Source of the DNA: Acidobacteriales bacterium 59-55 | Lineage (GTDB): Bacteria; Acidobacteriota; Terriglobia; Terriglobales; Acidobacteriaceae | Length of the DNA stretch: 64,000 nt | Direction of reading: 5' to 3' | NCBI GenBank assembly: GCA_001897435.1 | Contig: MKSV01000005.1 | Span: 36,460-100,459, forward strand | Part shown: in pieces, positions 28,082 to 36,516 of the stretch | Position numbering within the stretch: position 1 is the stretch's first letter | Layout of the letters: the number at the start of each line of letters is the position of its first letter | The notes under the pieces: generated by a model | Told to the model about the DNA's origin: nothing | Databases searched by the model: none | Seen by the model: the letters and a program-made list of their open reading frames with translations, nothing else | Program-made: the position numbers and the translations under genes

Positions 28082-29032
28082 ATGTCAGACTACCTCGAAT
28101 TTCGGCTTTTGAAGTACATACTGGCAGTCGCGGAAACATTGAACTTCACTCGCGCTGCTCAGCGCCTTTTTCTTGCGCAGCCGTCACTCAGCAAGCAAAT
28201 TCGTGATCTCGAAATCGACATTAAGTTTCCGCTCTTCGAGCGTAGCCGCGATGGTATTCGCGTCACGAATGCTGGGCGCATCGTGATCGCTTATGCGAGC
28301 AACACGCTGCGAGAACGGGATGAGATGCTTTCGATGGCACGGGCAGTTCATCTTGGCGAAGTCCGTCCGCTACGGCTCGGCTTCTCTTCCTTCATCAATG
28401 CGAACCTCCTGCAAACATTTCGCCAGTCGTACGAAGAGATGTTTCCCGGATGCGAAATTCAACTGGCGAGCGGAGATCCGATGCTGATTTTGCAGAGGCT
28501 GAATCAACGCCGATTAGATTGCGCTGTGCTCACTATGCCTATTGATACCGGAGTGTACAACGTACAACAAATCGCGCAGTCCCCATTGGCCGTCTGCATG
28601 CGCTCTGACGACACCCTTGCCAATAGAGCCCGCCTGGACATTCAAGAAGTTGCAGACCGCATTAAGATATTTCGCGATCCAGAGTTACATCCGTTGGCTC
28701 ACTCACGACTGGTAGAGATGTTCTCCGACGTGGGAATCCCTCTTCACTTGGAACATTCTGCGAGAACATCCTCTGACATTCAGTGGATGGTGAAAGCAGG
28801 TTATGGCCTCGCTCTCGTAGATCAACTGTTGCCTCTCGAATCGGGCCTCATTACTCGGCCTATGGCTGGCATCAATTGGACAACAGACACCGCATTCGTG
28901 CACCAGAGCCGTGCAGACCATATCGCCTTGCCGTTCATCGAGCGATTCCTGCAGGAGGATTGGAAGAACTTGCATAGGAAGAAACCAGCTTCGAGCAGCG
29001 TCAGACCCCAGCAATTGAAATTGCTTATCTAA
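28082..29032 (+). CDS. LysR-family transcriptional regulator
   Basis: 316 residues. The N-terminal winged helix is clear: LEFRLLKYILAVAETLNFTRAAQRLFLAQPSLSKQIRDLEIDIKFPLFERSRDGIRVTNAGR. The effector-binding domain follows (PLRLGFSSFINANLLQTFRQSYEEMFPGCEIQLASGD). The ribosome-binding site GGAG is about ten bases upstream. It stands at the head of the conjugation module with the same orientation and ends 118 bp before virB2. Inferred role: regulator of transfer genes, possibly through the repeats at 29043-29076. LysR proteins usually respond to a small molecule, which cannot be guessed here. Confidence 0.85.
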   Translation: MSDYLEFRLLKYILAVAETLNFTRAAQRLFLAQPSLSKQIRDLEIDIKFPLFERSRDGIRVTNAGRIVIAYASNTLRERDEMLSMARAVHLGEVRPLRLGFSSFINANLLQTFRQSYEEMFPGCEIQLASGDPMLILQRLNQRRLDCAVLTMPIDTGVYNVQQIAQSPLAVCMRSDDTLANRARLDIQEVADRIKIFRDPELHPLAHSRLVEMFSDVGIPLHLEHSARTSSDIQWMVKAGYGLALVDQLLPLESGLITRPMAGINWTTDTAFVHQSRADHIALPFIERFLQEDWKNLHRKKPASSSVRPQQLKLLI

Positions 29033-29042
29033 TGGTGAAGTC

Positions 29043-29076
29043 ATAGACAAAAAGTATGGCGAAATAGACATAAAGT
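29043..29076 (+). promoter_or_regulatory. Direct repeat before the transfer operon
   Basis: ATAGACAAAAAGT (29043-29055) and ATAGACATAAAGT (29064-29076) differ at one base and are spaced 21 bp start to start, two helical turns. The second copy also forms AGAC-N5-GTCT. Position, 10 bp after the LysR stop and 74 bp before virB2, makes it a candidate operator for the transfer operon. Confidence 0.5.
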
Positions 29077-29149
29077 CTTGGACGAAGTTTTGCTGACGCA
29101 TTACCTTCCGAGTCATGACGGCAAACATTCAAGCCGTTCGGAGGATCAG

Positions 29150-29518
29150 ATGTTCCTGACAAGCCAACTTAATCCCTCGCCTCGCAAACATAAGAGGCAA
29201 TCTAATTCCAGCAAAAAACTACCCCACCTCATGCGTACCTTAGCGCCTGCACTTACGGCACTAACCTTTGCCACTGTTGCCCATGCTCAGGGAACGATGG
29301 ATTTCTCTGGGGCAACCACGCTTATGTCTACTTTTAAAACGTTCGCCATCTATGCTGGCGCTGTCATCTGCTTTGGCGGCCTCATCTTCGCTGGAATCCG
29401 CATGATGAGCGGACGTTTCCAAGACGCTATTCCGGGGCTTTTCGGCGCACTGTTCGGTGCCGGAGTGCTCGGTTGGGGTGCCGGTTGGATTGGCTCCCTA
29501 ACCGGACAGTCGATGTAG
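29150..29518 (+). CDS. virB2: VirB2/TrbC-like pilin subunit
   Basis: 122 residues from the ATG at 29150, five bases after GGAGG; the frame also opens at 29078 without a site. A long leader (MFLTSQLNPSPRKHKRQSNS and on to VAHAQ) ends in a signal-peptidase site. The mature part, of about 75 residues, has two membrane helices (TFKTFAIYAGAVICFGGLIFAGIRMM and AIPGLFGALFGAGVLGWGAGWI). This is the small, two-helix pilin that builds the conjugative pilus. It is the first gene of the secretion operon and is followed by virB3 after 13 bp. Confidence 0.85.
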   Translation: MFLTSQLNPSPRKHKRQSNSSKKLPHLMRTLAPALTALTFATVAHAQGTMDFSGATTLMSTFKTFAIYAGAVICFGGLIFAGIRMMSGRFQDAIPGLFGALFGAGVLGWGAGWIGSLTGQSM

Positions 29519-29531
29519 GAGGTGCATCGAC

Positions 29532-29795
29532 ATGACCAAGCGAGGAGAACCGTTACCGATCAACCAGGCCATGAACAGGCCCAGAGCCAAGCTGGGGCTC
29601 GGCCTCTCAACATGGATGGCCATCGTGTTTGTGAACGTAACGGTTTTCCTTGTCGGGTTCCGAATGATTGCCATATTCGGCTTTCCCATGATGGCGTGCG
29701 GGGCATGGCTCATCATCCGCAAACACCCAAAGATGTTCCAACTATGGGGCCTCAGCCTCAACCAGAAATCCTACTATGACCCGCGCAAACAGTGA
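29532..29795 (+). CDS. virB3: VirB3-like inner-membrane component
   Basis: 87 residues from the ATG at 29532; GGAGG lies nine bases upstream. Two closely spaced membrane helices (TWMAIVFVNVTVFLVGFRMIAIFGFPMMACGAWLII) are followed by HPKMFQLWGLSLNQKSYYDPRKQ, the cytoplasmic tail typical of VirB3/TrbD. VirB3 works with VirB4 at the base of the machine. Its last 20 bp overlap the start of virB4, which supports coupled translation. Confidence 0.85.
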   Translation: MTKRGEPLPINQAMNRPRAKLGLGLSTWMAIVFVNVTVFLVGFRMIAIFGFPMMACGAWLIIRKHPKMFQLWGLSLNQKSYYDPRKQ

Positions 29796-32145
29796 GCAGC
29801 TAAAAAATACACCGTGGTTCGCAAAAGCCGGAGCTGCGTGCAGCATCATTCCCCTTTCTCGCTTCGTCAGTCCGAATGTCTTTGCGCTCAAGGGCGGTGG
29901 CTATGGGTGCCTGTTCTCATTGACCGGCATCGACGAAGAAGGACTCACCGACCAGGAGCTTGATTCGCGGATGCGCTCGATTGAGGGCGCATTGCGTGGA
30001 CTGCCGGAAGGCTCTTGCCTCTACCAGTACACCCGCGTCATGTCTGGGTTTGCGCTGCCACGTCAACGGCAGTATGGGAACACGGTTACGCAGGTTTTCG
30101 CGGACGACCGCCTCACCTTTCTTGAGAAGACGGCGGCCTTTCGGCGTATTGACCTGCATTGGTGCCTCACTCTGGAGCCGTCGAAAGTAAAGGCGTTTGA
30201 GCGCAAGCCGCAAGAGAACGCCGCCGACACGTCGCGGATGCTGGCCGACCTCCAAAAGACGGCCACGATCGTTCAAAGTCATCTCGGCAGCACGATTGGA
30301 TTGCGGCTGCTCGGCAAAGGTGAAGTCTTCCAGTTTTTCAGTTACTTATTCAATCTTGAGGAATGGGCTGGCGATGACCAGCTTCGCAGCAATACCGGTG
30401 TGGACCGGCAAATTGTAAAGAATCCAGTGGCGTGGCACAGCGATCATCTCCAGATTGGTAAGCGCCATGTCCAGATGTTCTCCCTCAAGACAACGCCGGA
30501 GGCATCGAGGCCGTGCCTATTCTCCGGACTGCTTACGCTCGACTGCGACAGTGTGTTGTGCTCGACGTGGCGGGTAAAGTCCACGTCAGCCGCCCGCAGC
30601 GAGATCGACGCGCAGGAGAAGTTCATCTCGTTTTTCAAAGTCGGCGTATTGACTCGCGTGATGAGCGGGCGCGATACCGCATCCCTTGAAACCGGAGCCG
30701 GGGCAAAGGCCGCCAACACCAGCGTCGATGACCTGAGCGAAGTCATCCGCTCACTCGACAAGAAGGCCCAGGGTGAATACTCCCTCCGGCTACTGCTGGC
30801 CGCTCACAGCACGGAACAGCTACGCGATACCGTCCCCGCTGTGCATCGTATCTTCGTCGATGCCCGCGCCCAGGTGATGGAAGAGACGCTTGGCAACCTG
30901 TCCGCGTTCTATTCGATGTTTCCCGGCAATCACAAGTTCAATGTCTTCCCGCTGTGGCTGGCGGAAGATCACCACGCCAGGCTCTCCTCTGTGTTCGCTC
31001 CCCACATCGGGCACCCGCGCTCAGAAGATTTAGATGCCGAGTACCTGAATATCCTTGAGACGCGCACACGGACGCCCTTCTTTCAGGACGTGTATGTGGA
31101 TGGCGTGCGTGCCATGCTCATCATCGGGCCTACGGGATCGGGCAAGTCGGTTCATGGGAATATGGCCGTCGCGCTTGAGCAGAAATACGGTGGTTTCACC
31201 TTTATCTTCGACATTGGCGGCAGCTATGAAAGCGTCGTGGAGTTGTACGGTGGTCGCGTTGACCGTGTAGGCAAAGACGGCCCACGAGTCAATCCTTTTG
31301 CCCTGGAGCCGACTGAGAGCAATATCAAGTTCCTGTACTCGTTCATCAAATTGTTACTCACCAACGGCGGCGCGGAACTGGAGCCAGAAGACGACGATGT
31401 GATCCACAAGGCCGTGCAGGATATTTACCTGCTCGACCCCGAGAATCGCCGCCTTTCCAATTTGTTCCTGCCCAAGAAGCTCGATAGGTATCTCTCGAAG
31501 TGGGTGGGCAAAGGTGTCTACAATGCTGTCTTCGACAATGTGGACGACAGCCTTTCACTGTCGCGTCTGCAATGCTTCGATTTTCAGGGCGTGAACAACG
31601 AGCAGTACGCCGACCTCGTTGAGCCTCTGATGGTATGGCTCCTCCGGCGCATCAATGATGTGCTCTACAACCCTGTCAATCTTGGCGTGCCGAAACATAT
31701 TTTGATCGAGGAGATTTTCTCCTCAATGAAGAATAAGCAGCTTTTGGAAGGGGCGCTCGCCTCTATCAAGACCGTTCGCAAGAACCTTGGCGGCGTGACT
31801 ATGATCGGCCAGTCTGCCGAAGACCTTGGCGAGAACGCCGACAGCATCGTGAACTCCTGCACGTCATTTCTATTTCTCAAAGACGCAACATTCAATCGGA
31901 AAACGTATGCAGAGCTGTTCAAGATGAATGAGCAGCAGCTTGCTCTGTTCGAGAGCTTGCAGGACCGTGAGGCGCTGTATATGCGGCGAGACGGCCTTAC
32001 CAAAGTAGTCATTCTCAACCTCGACAGTCGCAGCTACGCCGTGTTCTCCACCAAGCCTAAAGACCGGGTGCGCCGGTCGAAGTTGATTGCCAAGTATGGA
32101 CTCTCCGAAGGCATCGAGCGCTTTGCCCAGGGAGAAACCGCATAA
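29776..32145 (+). CDS. virB4: VirB4/TrbE-type secretion ATPase
   Basis: 789 residues. The N-terminal CagE/TrbE/VirB domain contains the expected GYGCLFSLTGIDEEGLTDQELD segment. The C-terminal ATPase has Walker A IIGPTGSGKSVHGN (about residues 450-460), then FIFDIGGSYESVVELYGG and Walker B HILIEEIFSSM (about residue 640), and the late VTMIGQSAEDLGENADSI motif. VirB4 is the largest and most conserved secretion ATPase; it energises pilus biogenesis and substrate transfer at the inner membrane. The start overlaps virB3. Confidence 0.95.
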   Translation: MTRANSEQLKNTPWFAKAGAACSIIPLSRFVSPNVFALKGGGYGCLFSLTGIDEEGLTDQELDSRMRSIEGALRGLPEGSCLYQYTRVMSGFALPRQRQYGNTVTQVFADDRLTFLEKTAAFRRIDLHWCLTLEPSKVKAFERKPQENAADTSRMLADLQKTATIVQSHLGSTIGLRLLGKGEVFQFFSYLFNLEEWAGDDQLRSNTGVDRQIVKNPVAWHSDHLQIGKRHVQMFSLKTTPEASRPCLFSGLLTLDCDSVLCSTWRVKSTSAARSEIDAQEKFISFFKVGVLTRVMSGRDTASLETGAGAKAANTSVDDLSEVIRSLDKKAQGEYSLRLLLAAHSTEQLRDTVPAVHRIFVDARAQVMEETLGNLSAFYSMFPGNHKFNVFPLWLAEDHHARLSSVFAPHIGHPRSEDLDAEYLNILETRTRTPFFQDVYVDGVRAMLIIGPTGSGKSVHGNMAVALEQKYGGFTFIFDIGGSYESVVELYGGRVDRVGKDGPRVNPFALEPTESNIKFLYSFIKLLLTNGGAELEPEDDDVIHKAVQDIYLLDPENRRLSNLFLPKKLDRYLSKWVGKGVYNAVFDNVDDSLSLSRLQCFDFQGVNNEQYADLVEPLMVWLLRRINDVLYNPVNLGVPKHILIEEIFSSMKNKQLLEGALASIKTVRKNLGGVTMIGQSAEDLGENADSIVNSCTSFLFLKDATFNRKTYAELFKMNEQQLALFESLQDREALYMRRDGLTKVVILNLDSRSYAVFSTKPKDRVRRSKLIAKYGLSEGIERFAQGETA

Positions 32146-32162
32146 CCGAAAGGAACAGAGCC

Positions 32163-33005
32163 GTGAAACCACCCATCCTTATCTTCGTTGCCTGTGGACT
32201 CGCTGTTACTGCTGTTGCCTCGGCTTCCGGCTCTACCGCGCCGGAAGCCAAACACCTTGAACCAAATGTACCGCGCACGATCACCGTATCCGAAGCGGCT
32301 ACCCCTCCCGTGATTCGCGCTGGTCTGTTGCAATCGACGCTCATCCTGCTACCGGCTGAGGAAAAGGTCGCCAATGTCTTTGCCGGTGACACTGTGGATT
32401 GGGTATTTGATGGCGGCCACGTCGCCAGCCGTTTCATCAGTATCAAACCGAAGGTGGCGAACAGCACCACGGACGTACATATCGTCTCCGACCACGGCAA
32501 TGAATACACGCTCCAACTCCGTGAAGTCTCCGGCGATGAAGATCTTCACTTCGATTCCAAAGTCTTCATTACACCGGGAGACAAAGCGGCAAAAGGCAAA
32601 TTGGCCGAGTTGCCCGTCTTCGTGCCTGCGTCCGAGCTGGACAGGGTAAAGCAGGACGCCGCCGCAGCAAAAGCCGCAGAGATTGCCGAACGGAAATCGG
32701 AAGAGTCCAAAATCGAACAATACCGGAGCCAGTATCCCGGAACTCTGCACTTCGACTACACCTGGGACCAGGCGAAGGGCAAAGAACTTGGCTTGCAGCA
32801 GATATGGCGCGATGACAAGTTTACCTATCTGCGCGGCCAGTTTCAGGAAACGCCTGCCTTGTATGAGGTAAAGGACAAAAAGCCCTCTTTCATCAACTTT
32901 TACTTCAATAACGGTCTCTATACCGTGCCGAAGGAGTTGGAGCACGGCTATCTTGCTATCGGCAAACAAAAGGTCGAGTTCCACCGCACCGGAGAAAGGA
33001 ACTAA
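32163..33005 (+). CDS. virB9: VirB9/TrbG-like outer-membrane core component
   Basis: 280 residues from the GTG at 32163, with AAGGA eight bases upstream. It has a signal peptide (LIFVACGLAVTAVASASG). An N-terminal beta domain with LLPAEEKVANVFAGDTVDWVFDGGHVASRFISIKPKVANSTTDVHIVSDHGNEYTLQL is the CagX/VirB9 hallmark. A charged linker follows, then a C-terminal beta domain ending YFNNGLYTVPKELEHGYLAIGKQKVEFHR. It forms the periplasmic/outer-membrane core with VirB10. The virB10 start is three bases after its stop. Confidence 0.9.
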   Translation: MKPPILIFVACGLAVTAVASASGSTAPEAKHLEPNVPRTITVSEAATPPVIRAGLLQSTLILLPAEEKVANVFAGDTVDWVFDGGHVASRFISIKPKVANSTTDVHIVSDHGNEYTLQLREVSGDEDLHFDSKVFITPGDKAAKGKLAELPVFVPASELDRVKQDAAAAKAAEIAERKSEESKIEQYRSQYPGTLHFDYTWDQAKGKELGLQQIWRDDKFTYLRGQFQETPALYEVKDKKPSFINFYFNNGLYTVPKELEHGYLAIGKQKVEFHRTGERN

Positions 33006-33008
33006 GCC

Positions 33009-34295
33009 ATGCTGGAGCCGAATCAGAATCCCCCTGCGACCGTCCCCGAGCAGCCGGAAGCAAAGCCTCCTGTGCGGAAGGGTATGCCGGTTGTCATCGC
33101 CCTGGTCGCGATCATTGCGCTCATCGGCATTGCAAACTTGTCCAGTTTGCTCAGCGGCAACAAAAAGGCCGCGCCAGCCAGTGCCATGCCCGTGCGTCCG
33201 GCAGCGCCGAACGCTCAACAAGTGACGAGTTTCGAGACGCAGCAACAGTTGCAGGCTAGGCGCGACGCAGACGAGCGGGAGCACCAGCAGGAGTTGGCAG
33301 GAGCCATGCAGCAACTTCAGGCGGCGCAGGGCGTCCCTGGTCCGGAGGCGGCAGGCGCGCCACCTATGACCGCAGCGCAGCGTGCGGCGATCTACGGCGA
33401 CAACCCAAATGCCCCCGCCCGAACATCCGAGGTCTCGCAAGCAGAGGCCGAGGCGAAACAGAAGCAACTCGCCAGAGAAAAGCAGCAGCAGGACGCCATC
33501 AATAGCGATACCGTAGCGATTGATTTCGAGCACGCCAGCGGCGCGGCGGCACCAGTCGTCGCGCTTCCGCAAGTAACCACGGCAGAAGCAGCGCAAAAGA
33601 CGGCCACGGACGTGGCCGGCGACGCTACTTCCGCAAAACCTGTCAGCGTGGAGGCCAAAGCTGATAACAAGACGAATCCGATGGCAGCATACGACTTTGA
33701 CGCCTACCAGGGCCATCTATTCCGGGTCTTCGAGGGAACTGTGCTTGAAGGAGTTGTCACCAACCACATTGACGGCGGCTTCAGCGGCCCGATCATGGTC
33801 GATTTGACAACAGACCTTTACTCTCACGATCACCAGCAGCTCTTGTTGCCCCAGGGAACACGACTGCTTGGCGATGTGCAGAGCGTCGGCAACGCGCAAC
33901 AGCGCAAGATGTTCGTCACCTTCCACCGAGCCATCTGTCCCGATGGCTTTTCGCTGGAGTTTGCAAAATACATCGGACTGGATCAGATAGGGACAGCGGG
34001 GCTTGCAACCAAAGTCGACCACGGCTATTTGCAGGCGTTCGCTGCTGCCGCTGCCATTGGCGGACTGGGCGGTCTTGCACAGATCGGCAATGATGGCTCG
34101 ATTCTGTCTCCCTCTACGCAGATTCGTAACGGCATCTCCGCACAGTCCGCTACAGAAGGTGAGCAGGTATTGAACCACTTCCTCAATCGTCTGCCCATTA
34201 TCACGCTCAAGGAAGGGTCGCGTGCCCGCGTATACATCGGCACCGACCTTTTGATCCCGTCTTATGCAGAGCATCGCGTCAATCCCACCCTTTAG
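33009..34295 (+). CDS. virB10: VirB10/TrbI-like core channel component
   Basis: 428 residues. It has a short cytoplasmic N-terminus, one membrane helix (GMPVVIALVAIIALIGIANLSSLL), a long Ala/Gln/Pro-rich linker (about residues 55-235), and the TrbI beta-barrel domain. The barrel contains GTVLEGVVTNHIDGGFSGPIMVDLTTDLYSHDHQQLLLPQGTRLLGDVQ and the conserved end INNPILMxR-like region replaced here by ITLKEGSRARVYIGTDLLIPSY. VirB10 spans both membranes and links the inner-membrane ATPases to the outer-membrane channel. It follows virB9 by three bases; AAGGA provides the ribosome-binding site. Confidence 0.92.
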   Translation: MLEPNQNPPATVPEQPEAKPPVRKGMPVVIALVAIIALIGIANLSSLLSGNKKAAPASAMPVRPAAPNAQQVTSFETQQQLQARRDADEREHQQELAGAMQQLQAAQGVPGPEAAGAPPMTAAQRAAIYGDNPNAPARTSEVSQAEAEAKQKQLAREKQQQDAINSDTVAIDFEHASGAAAPVVALPQVTTAEAAQKTATDVAGDATSAKPVSVEAKADNKTNPMAAYDFDAYQGHLFRVFEGTVLEGVVTNHIDGGFSGPIMVDLTTDLYSHDHQQLLLPQGTRLLGDVQSVGNAQQRKMFVTFHRAICPDGFSLEFAKYIGLDQIGTAGLATKVDHGYLQAFAAAAAIGGLGGLAQIGNDGSILSPSTQIRNGISAQSATEGEQVLNHFLNRLPIITLKEGSRARVYIGTDLLIPSYAEHRVNPTL

Positions 34296-34319
34296 CTGTC
34301 ACTTACAGAAGGAGGTTGT

Positions 34320-35105
34320 ATGAAGGTGAATATAAAGAACCGGCGCAAGTGGATTATCGGAGGTGCAGTGCTGCTCTTGACCGCGACACCGAGCTTTGCG
34401 CTCTTTGGCATCGGTGACGTCGTTTTCGATCCCACCAGTTATGCCAGTCTCGTCTCCCAGGCAACCACCGCTCTCAACCAGCTCAAGACTATCGAGAATA
34501 ACGTCACGCACTTTTCCATCAAGCAGCAGTGGCAAACGACGCTCAATACGCTGAAGAACGCCAACGTCAAGAATATGTTTGGCGAGACCAATGGCATGAG
34601 CACTGCTCTCAATACCAACTCGCCCACCGCATCGTCTACGGCGTGGACGGCGGCAACGGTCACAATCAGCGGCAACACGACGACATACCTGCAAGGGCAG
34701 ACTCCGGGCAGCGCCCAATTGTCGCAGCTTGCCATGATTGAAGCGTCGGATTCGGTCTCTCCCGACTGCCTCACCGCCGTAGGACAGTACCGGGCCGCAA
34801 GCGCACAGAACGCTATGGCCAACAGTTCTCTCGCTGCACAGCAGCTTGACGGCAGCGGTGCCACAAACAGCGAAGTGGAACAGCTTAATCTACTCAATGC
34901 GGCGGAGGCACAGAAGATGTCTGAGATGCAGTCGCAGGGCGCTCTCCAAACTTGCCTCGCATCGCAGATGGCTGTCGCCAATATGCAACAGCGGAATGCT
35001 GCCGCACTTGACCTCAACACCGCCGCATTCGTGCAACAGCAGCGTGGGGCGAATGACACGAGTGCCGCAAATGAGGGAAATACGTGGCAAAATTATCTTC
35101 CATGA
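34320..35105 (+). CDS. VirB5/TrbJ-like pilus-tip or periplasmic protein
   Basis: 261 residues with GGAGG at the ideal distance and a signal peptide (WIIGGAVLLLTATPSFAL). The N-terminal mature part reads FGIGDVVFDPTSYASLVSQATTALNQLKTIENNV, the pattern of TrbJ and VirB5 proteins, which form a helical periplasmic protein placed at the pilus tip. Two cysteines (in SPDCLTAV and QTCLAS) could form a disulfide. The C-terminus SAANEGNTWQNYLP is nearly repeated at the end of the next protein. The gene starts 24 bp after virB10. Confidence 0.8.
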   Translation: MKVNIKNRRKWIIGGAVLLLTATPSFALFGIGDVVFDPTSYASLVSQATTALNQLKTIENNVTHFSIKQQWQTTLNTLKNANVKNMFGETNGMSTALNTNSPTASSTAWTAATVTISGNTTTYLQGQTPGSAQLSQLAMIEASDSVSPDCLTAVGQYRAASAQNAMANSSLAAQQLDGSGATNSEVEQLNLLNAAEAQKMSEMQSQGALQTCLASQMAVANMQQRNAAALDLNTAAFVQQQRGANDTSAANEGNTWQNYLP

Positions 35106-35116
35106 ATGGAGGAACC

Positions 35117-35386
35117 ATGCTTAAAGCCATCAATACGAAGATCCTTCTCGCCATCCTCGCTGCGCTTATCGCTCTTGGCGGCGCTGTTAGCTATCAACGC
35201 CATGAGACAGAGAAAGCCGCAGCCGCCGCAGCAAAAGCAGCGGCGATCCTTCAACAACAGCAACGAGAAGCCCAGCAACAAAAACAACGGGACGAGGCTT
35301 TCCGGCAACAGGTGCAGAGAGACAAGAAAAAACACAACTCTGCCGCTGCCAACGAAGGCAAGACCTGGCAGACGTACATTCCCTAA
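35117..35386 (+). CDS. Membrane-anchored coiled-coil protein of the secretion operon
   Basis: 89 residues from the ATG at 35117, four bases after GGAGG. An N-terminal hydrophobic helix (ILLAILAALIALGGAVSY) is followed by a charged coiled coil rich in Ala, Gln, Arg and Lys (EKAAAAAAKAAAILQQQQRE and onward), then a C-terminal SAAANEGKTWQTYIP. The tail matches the end of the preceding VirB5-like protein in eleven of fifteen positions by eye, although the DNA differs clearly. I do not recognise the family. Position between virB5 and virB6 suggests a periplasmic accessory, possibly filling the VirB7 or entry-exclusion slot. Confidence 0.72.
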   Translation: MLKAINTKILLAILAALIALGGAVSYQRHETEKAAAAAAKAAAILQQQQREAQQQKQRDEAFRQQVQRDKKKHNSAAANEGKTWQTYIP

Positions 35387-35410
35387 ACCTGTTTGGGAGA
35401 GGGTAACGAT

Positions 35411-36331
35411 ATGGTTTCCGTGGCATTGTTTGCGCAGGTATTACCGAGCGCGAGTTCCGGGGTCGATTGGCTGTATCAGTTCACCAACAATCTGACCAAC
35501 CTCACCACACAGAACGGCGGGGCGCTTACGCAGCTTGGACTCACGGAACTGAGCTGCATCGCTCTCTTCACGCTTATCAGCATGGTCGTGAATTGGAATA
35601 CCACGAGCATGACCCTCCGATTCCATGCTCAACCCGTTCACGCAGGCGATCTGGTCAATTTCCTACTCCGGCTTATCGTCTGCTGTCTGCTCGAAAGCTA
35701 TTGGGTGAACCCGTTTCCCGGCGCGAGCTTTGGCATCAACCACTTCTTCAGCTACATCGCACAGGCGATGGTTGCGGCTTTCGACCAGAACTCGCTTAAC
35801 TCCTTACTGCAACTGTTCAAAACGGCGGGTGACAATACGGCTATGCCATCTCTCATGGCACCGGTTCAGATCCTTTGCTACTTCGTTGTACAGGGACTAT
35901 TAGGCATCGCATCCGCGATCCTCTTCGTTATTAATTGCAGCGCTTTCATCCTGTATGGCGTGACGGCGCTATTCGGCCCTGTCTTTATACCCTTGCTGAT
36001 GACGAAGACCTTTCGCGCCAAGTTTTTTCACTTTCTGGATGTGCTTATCAGCTTTGCAATGATTCGCGCCGTCGCAGCCGCCTTCATCTTTGTATGGTCC
36101 GGGTTTATGAACGCATTTATCCAACAGACCTTTAATGGAAATTATTCGATGGAGATGTGGCTTGCTAACCTCATTCCCTGCATCATGGTATTTATTGCTT
36201 TCATCATCAACATGCTCTTTGTTCCGAGCATGACACAGGCGATCTTTGGTGGGGCCGCAGGACTGACCTCTTCGGCTCCCAATACAGTAGGCGGAACTGC
36301 CTTATTTCTTGCGAAGGGCGGAGGCGCGTAA
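35411..36331 (+). CDS. virB6: VirB6/TrbL-like polytopic inner-membrane protein
   Basis: 306 residues from the ATG at 35411, preceded by GGAGAGGG; a TTG start at 35393 is less likely. At least five hydrophobic segments are seen, including LIVCCLLESYW, IASAILFVINCSAFILYGVTALFGPVFIPLLM and LIPCIMVFIAFIINMLFV. The central GVTALFGPVFIPLLMTKTFRAKFFHFLDVLISFAMIRAVAAA region is typical of TrbL/VirB6. This protein forms part of the inner-membrane channel for the substrate. The stop codon overlaps the start of the next small gene (TAATG). Confidence 0.88.
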   Translation: MVSVALFAQVLPSASSGVDWLYQFTNNLTNLTTQNGGALTQLGLTELSCIALFTLISMVVNWNTTSMTLRFHAQPVHAGDLVNFLLRLIVCCLLESYWVNPFPGASFGINHFFSYIAQAMVAAFDQNSLNSLLQLFKTAGDNTAMPSLMAPVQILCYFVVQGLLGIASAILFVINCSAFILYGVTALFGPVFIPLLMTKTFRAKFFHFLDVLISFAMIRAVAAAFIFVWSGFMNAFIQQTFNGNYSMEMWLANLIPCIMVFIAFIINMLFVPSMTQAIFGGAAGLTSSAPNTVGGTALFLAKGGGA

Positions 36332-36516
36332 TGAGCAATATCTGGCTTCTTCTTCTCAGCCGAGTACGGGTGCGGCGTCCCCGATGGTTTATCCCGTTCG
36401 TGACGGTATTCGCCATCGGGCTAATCATCGCCGGACTTATATACACCTACGTCGTCTTTCAAGCGGTCAATACAAGGAGTCATGCTCCCCATGTCCACAC
36501 GCACAGTACCCATTGA
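36331..36516 (+). CDS. Small single-span membrane protein in the transfer operon
   Basis: 61 residues. It starts at the TAATG overlap with virB6, and its last 26 bp overlap the virB8 start. A basic N-terminus (LLSRVRVRRPRW) precedes one hydrophobic helix (FIPFVTVFAIGLIIAGLIYTYVVF), and the C-terminus is His-rich (SHAPHVHTHSTH). The translational overlaps on both sides argue for a real gene. No family is recognised; a role as a VirB7-like or stabilising subunit is only a guess. Confidence 0.7.
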   Translation: MSNIWLLLLSRVRVRRPRWFIPFVTVFAIGLIIAGLIYTYVVFQAVNTRSHAPHVHTHSTH

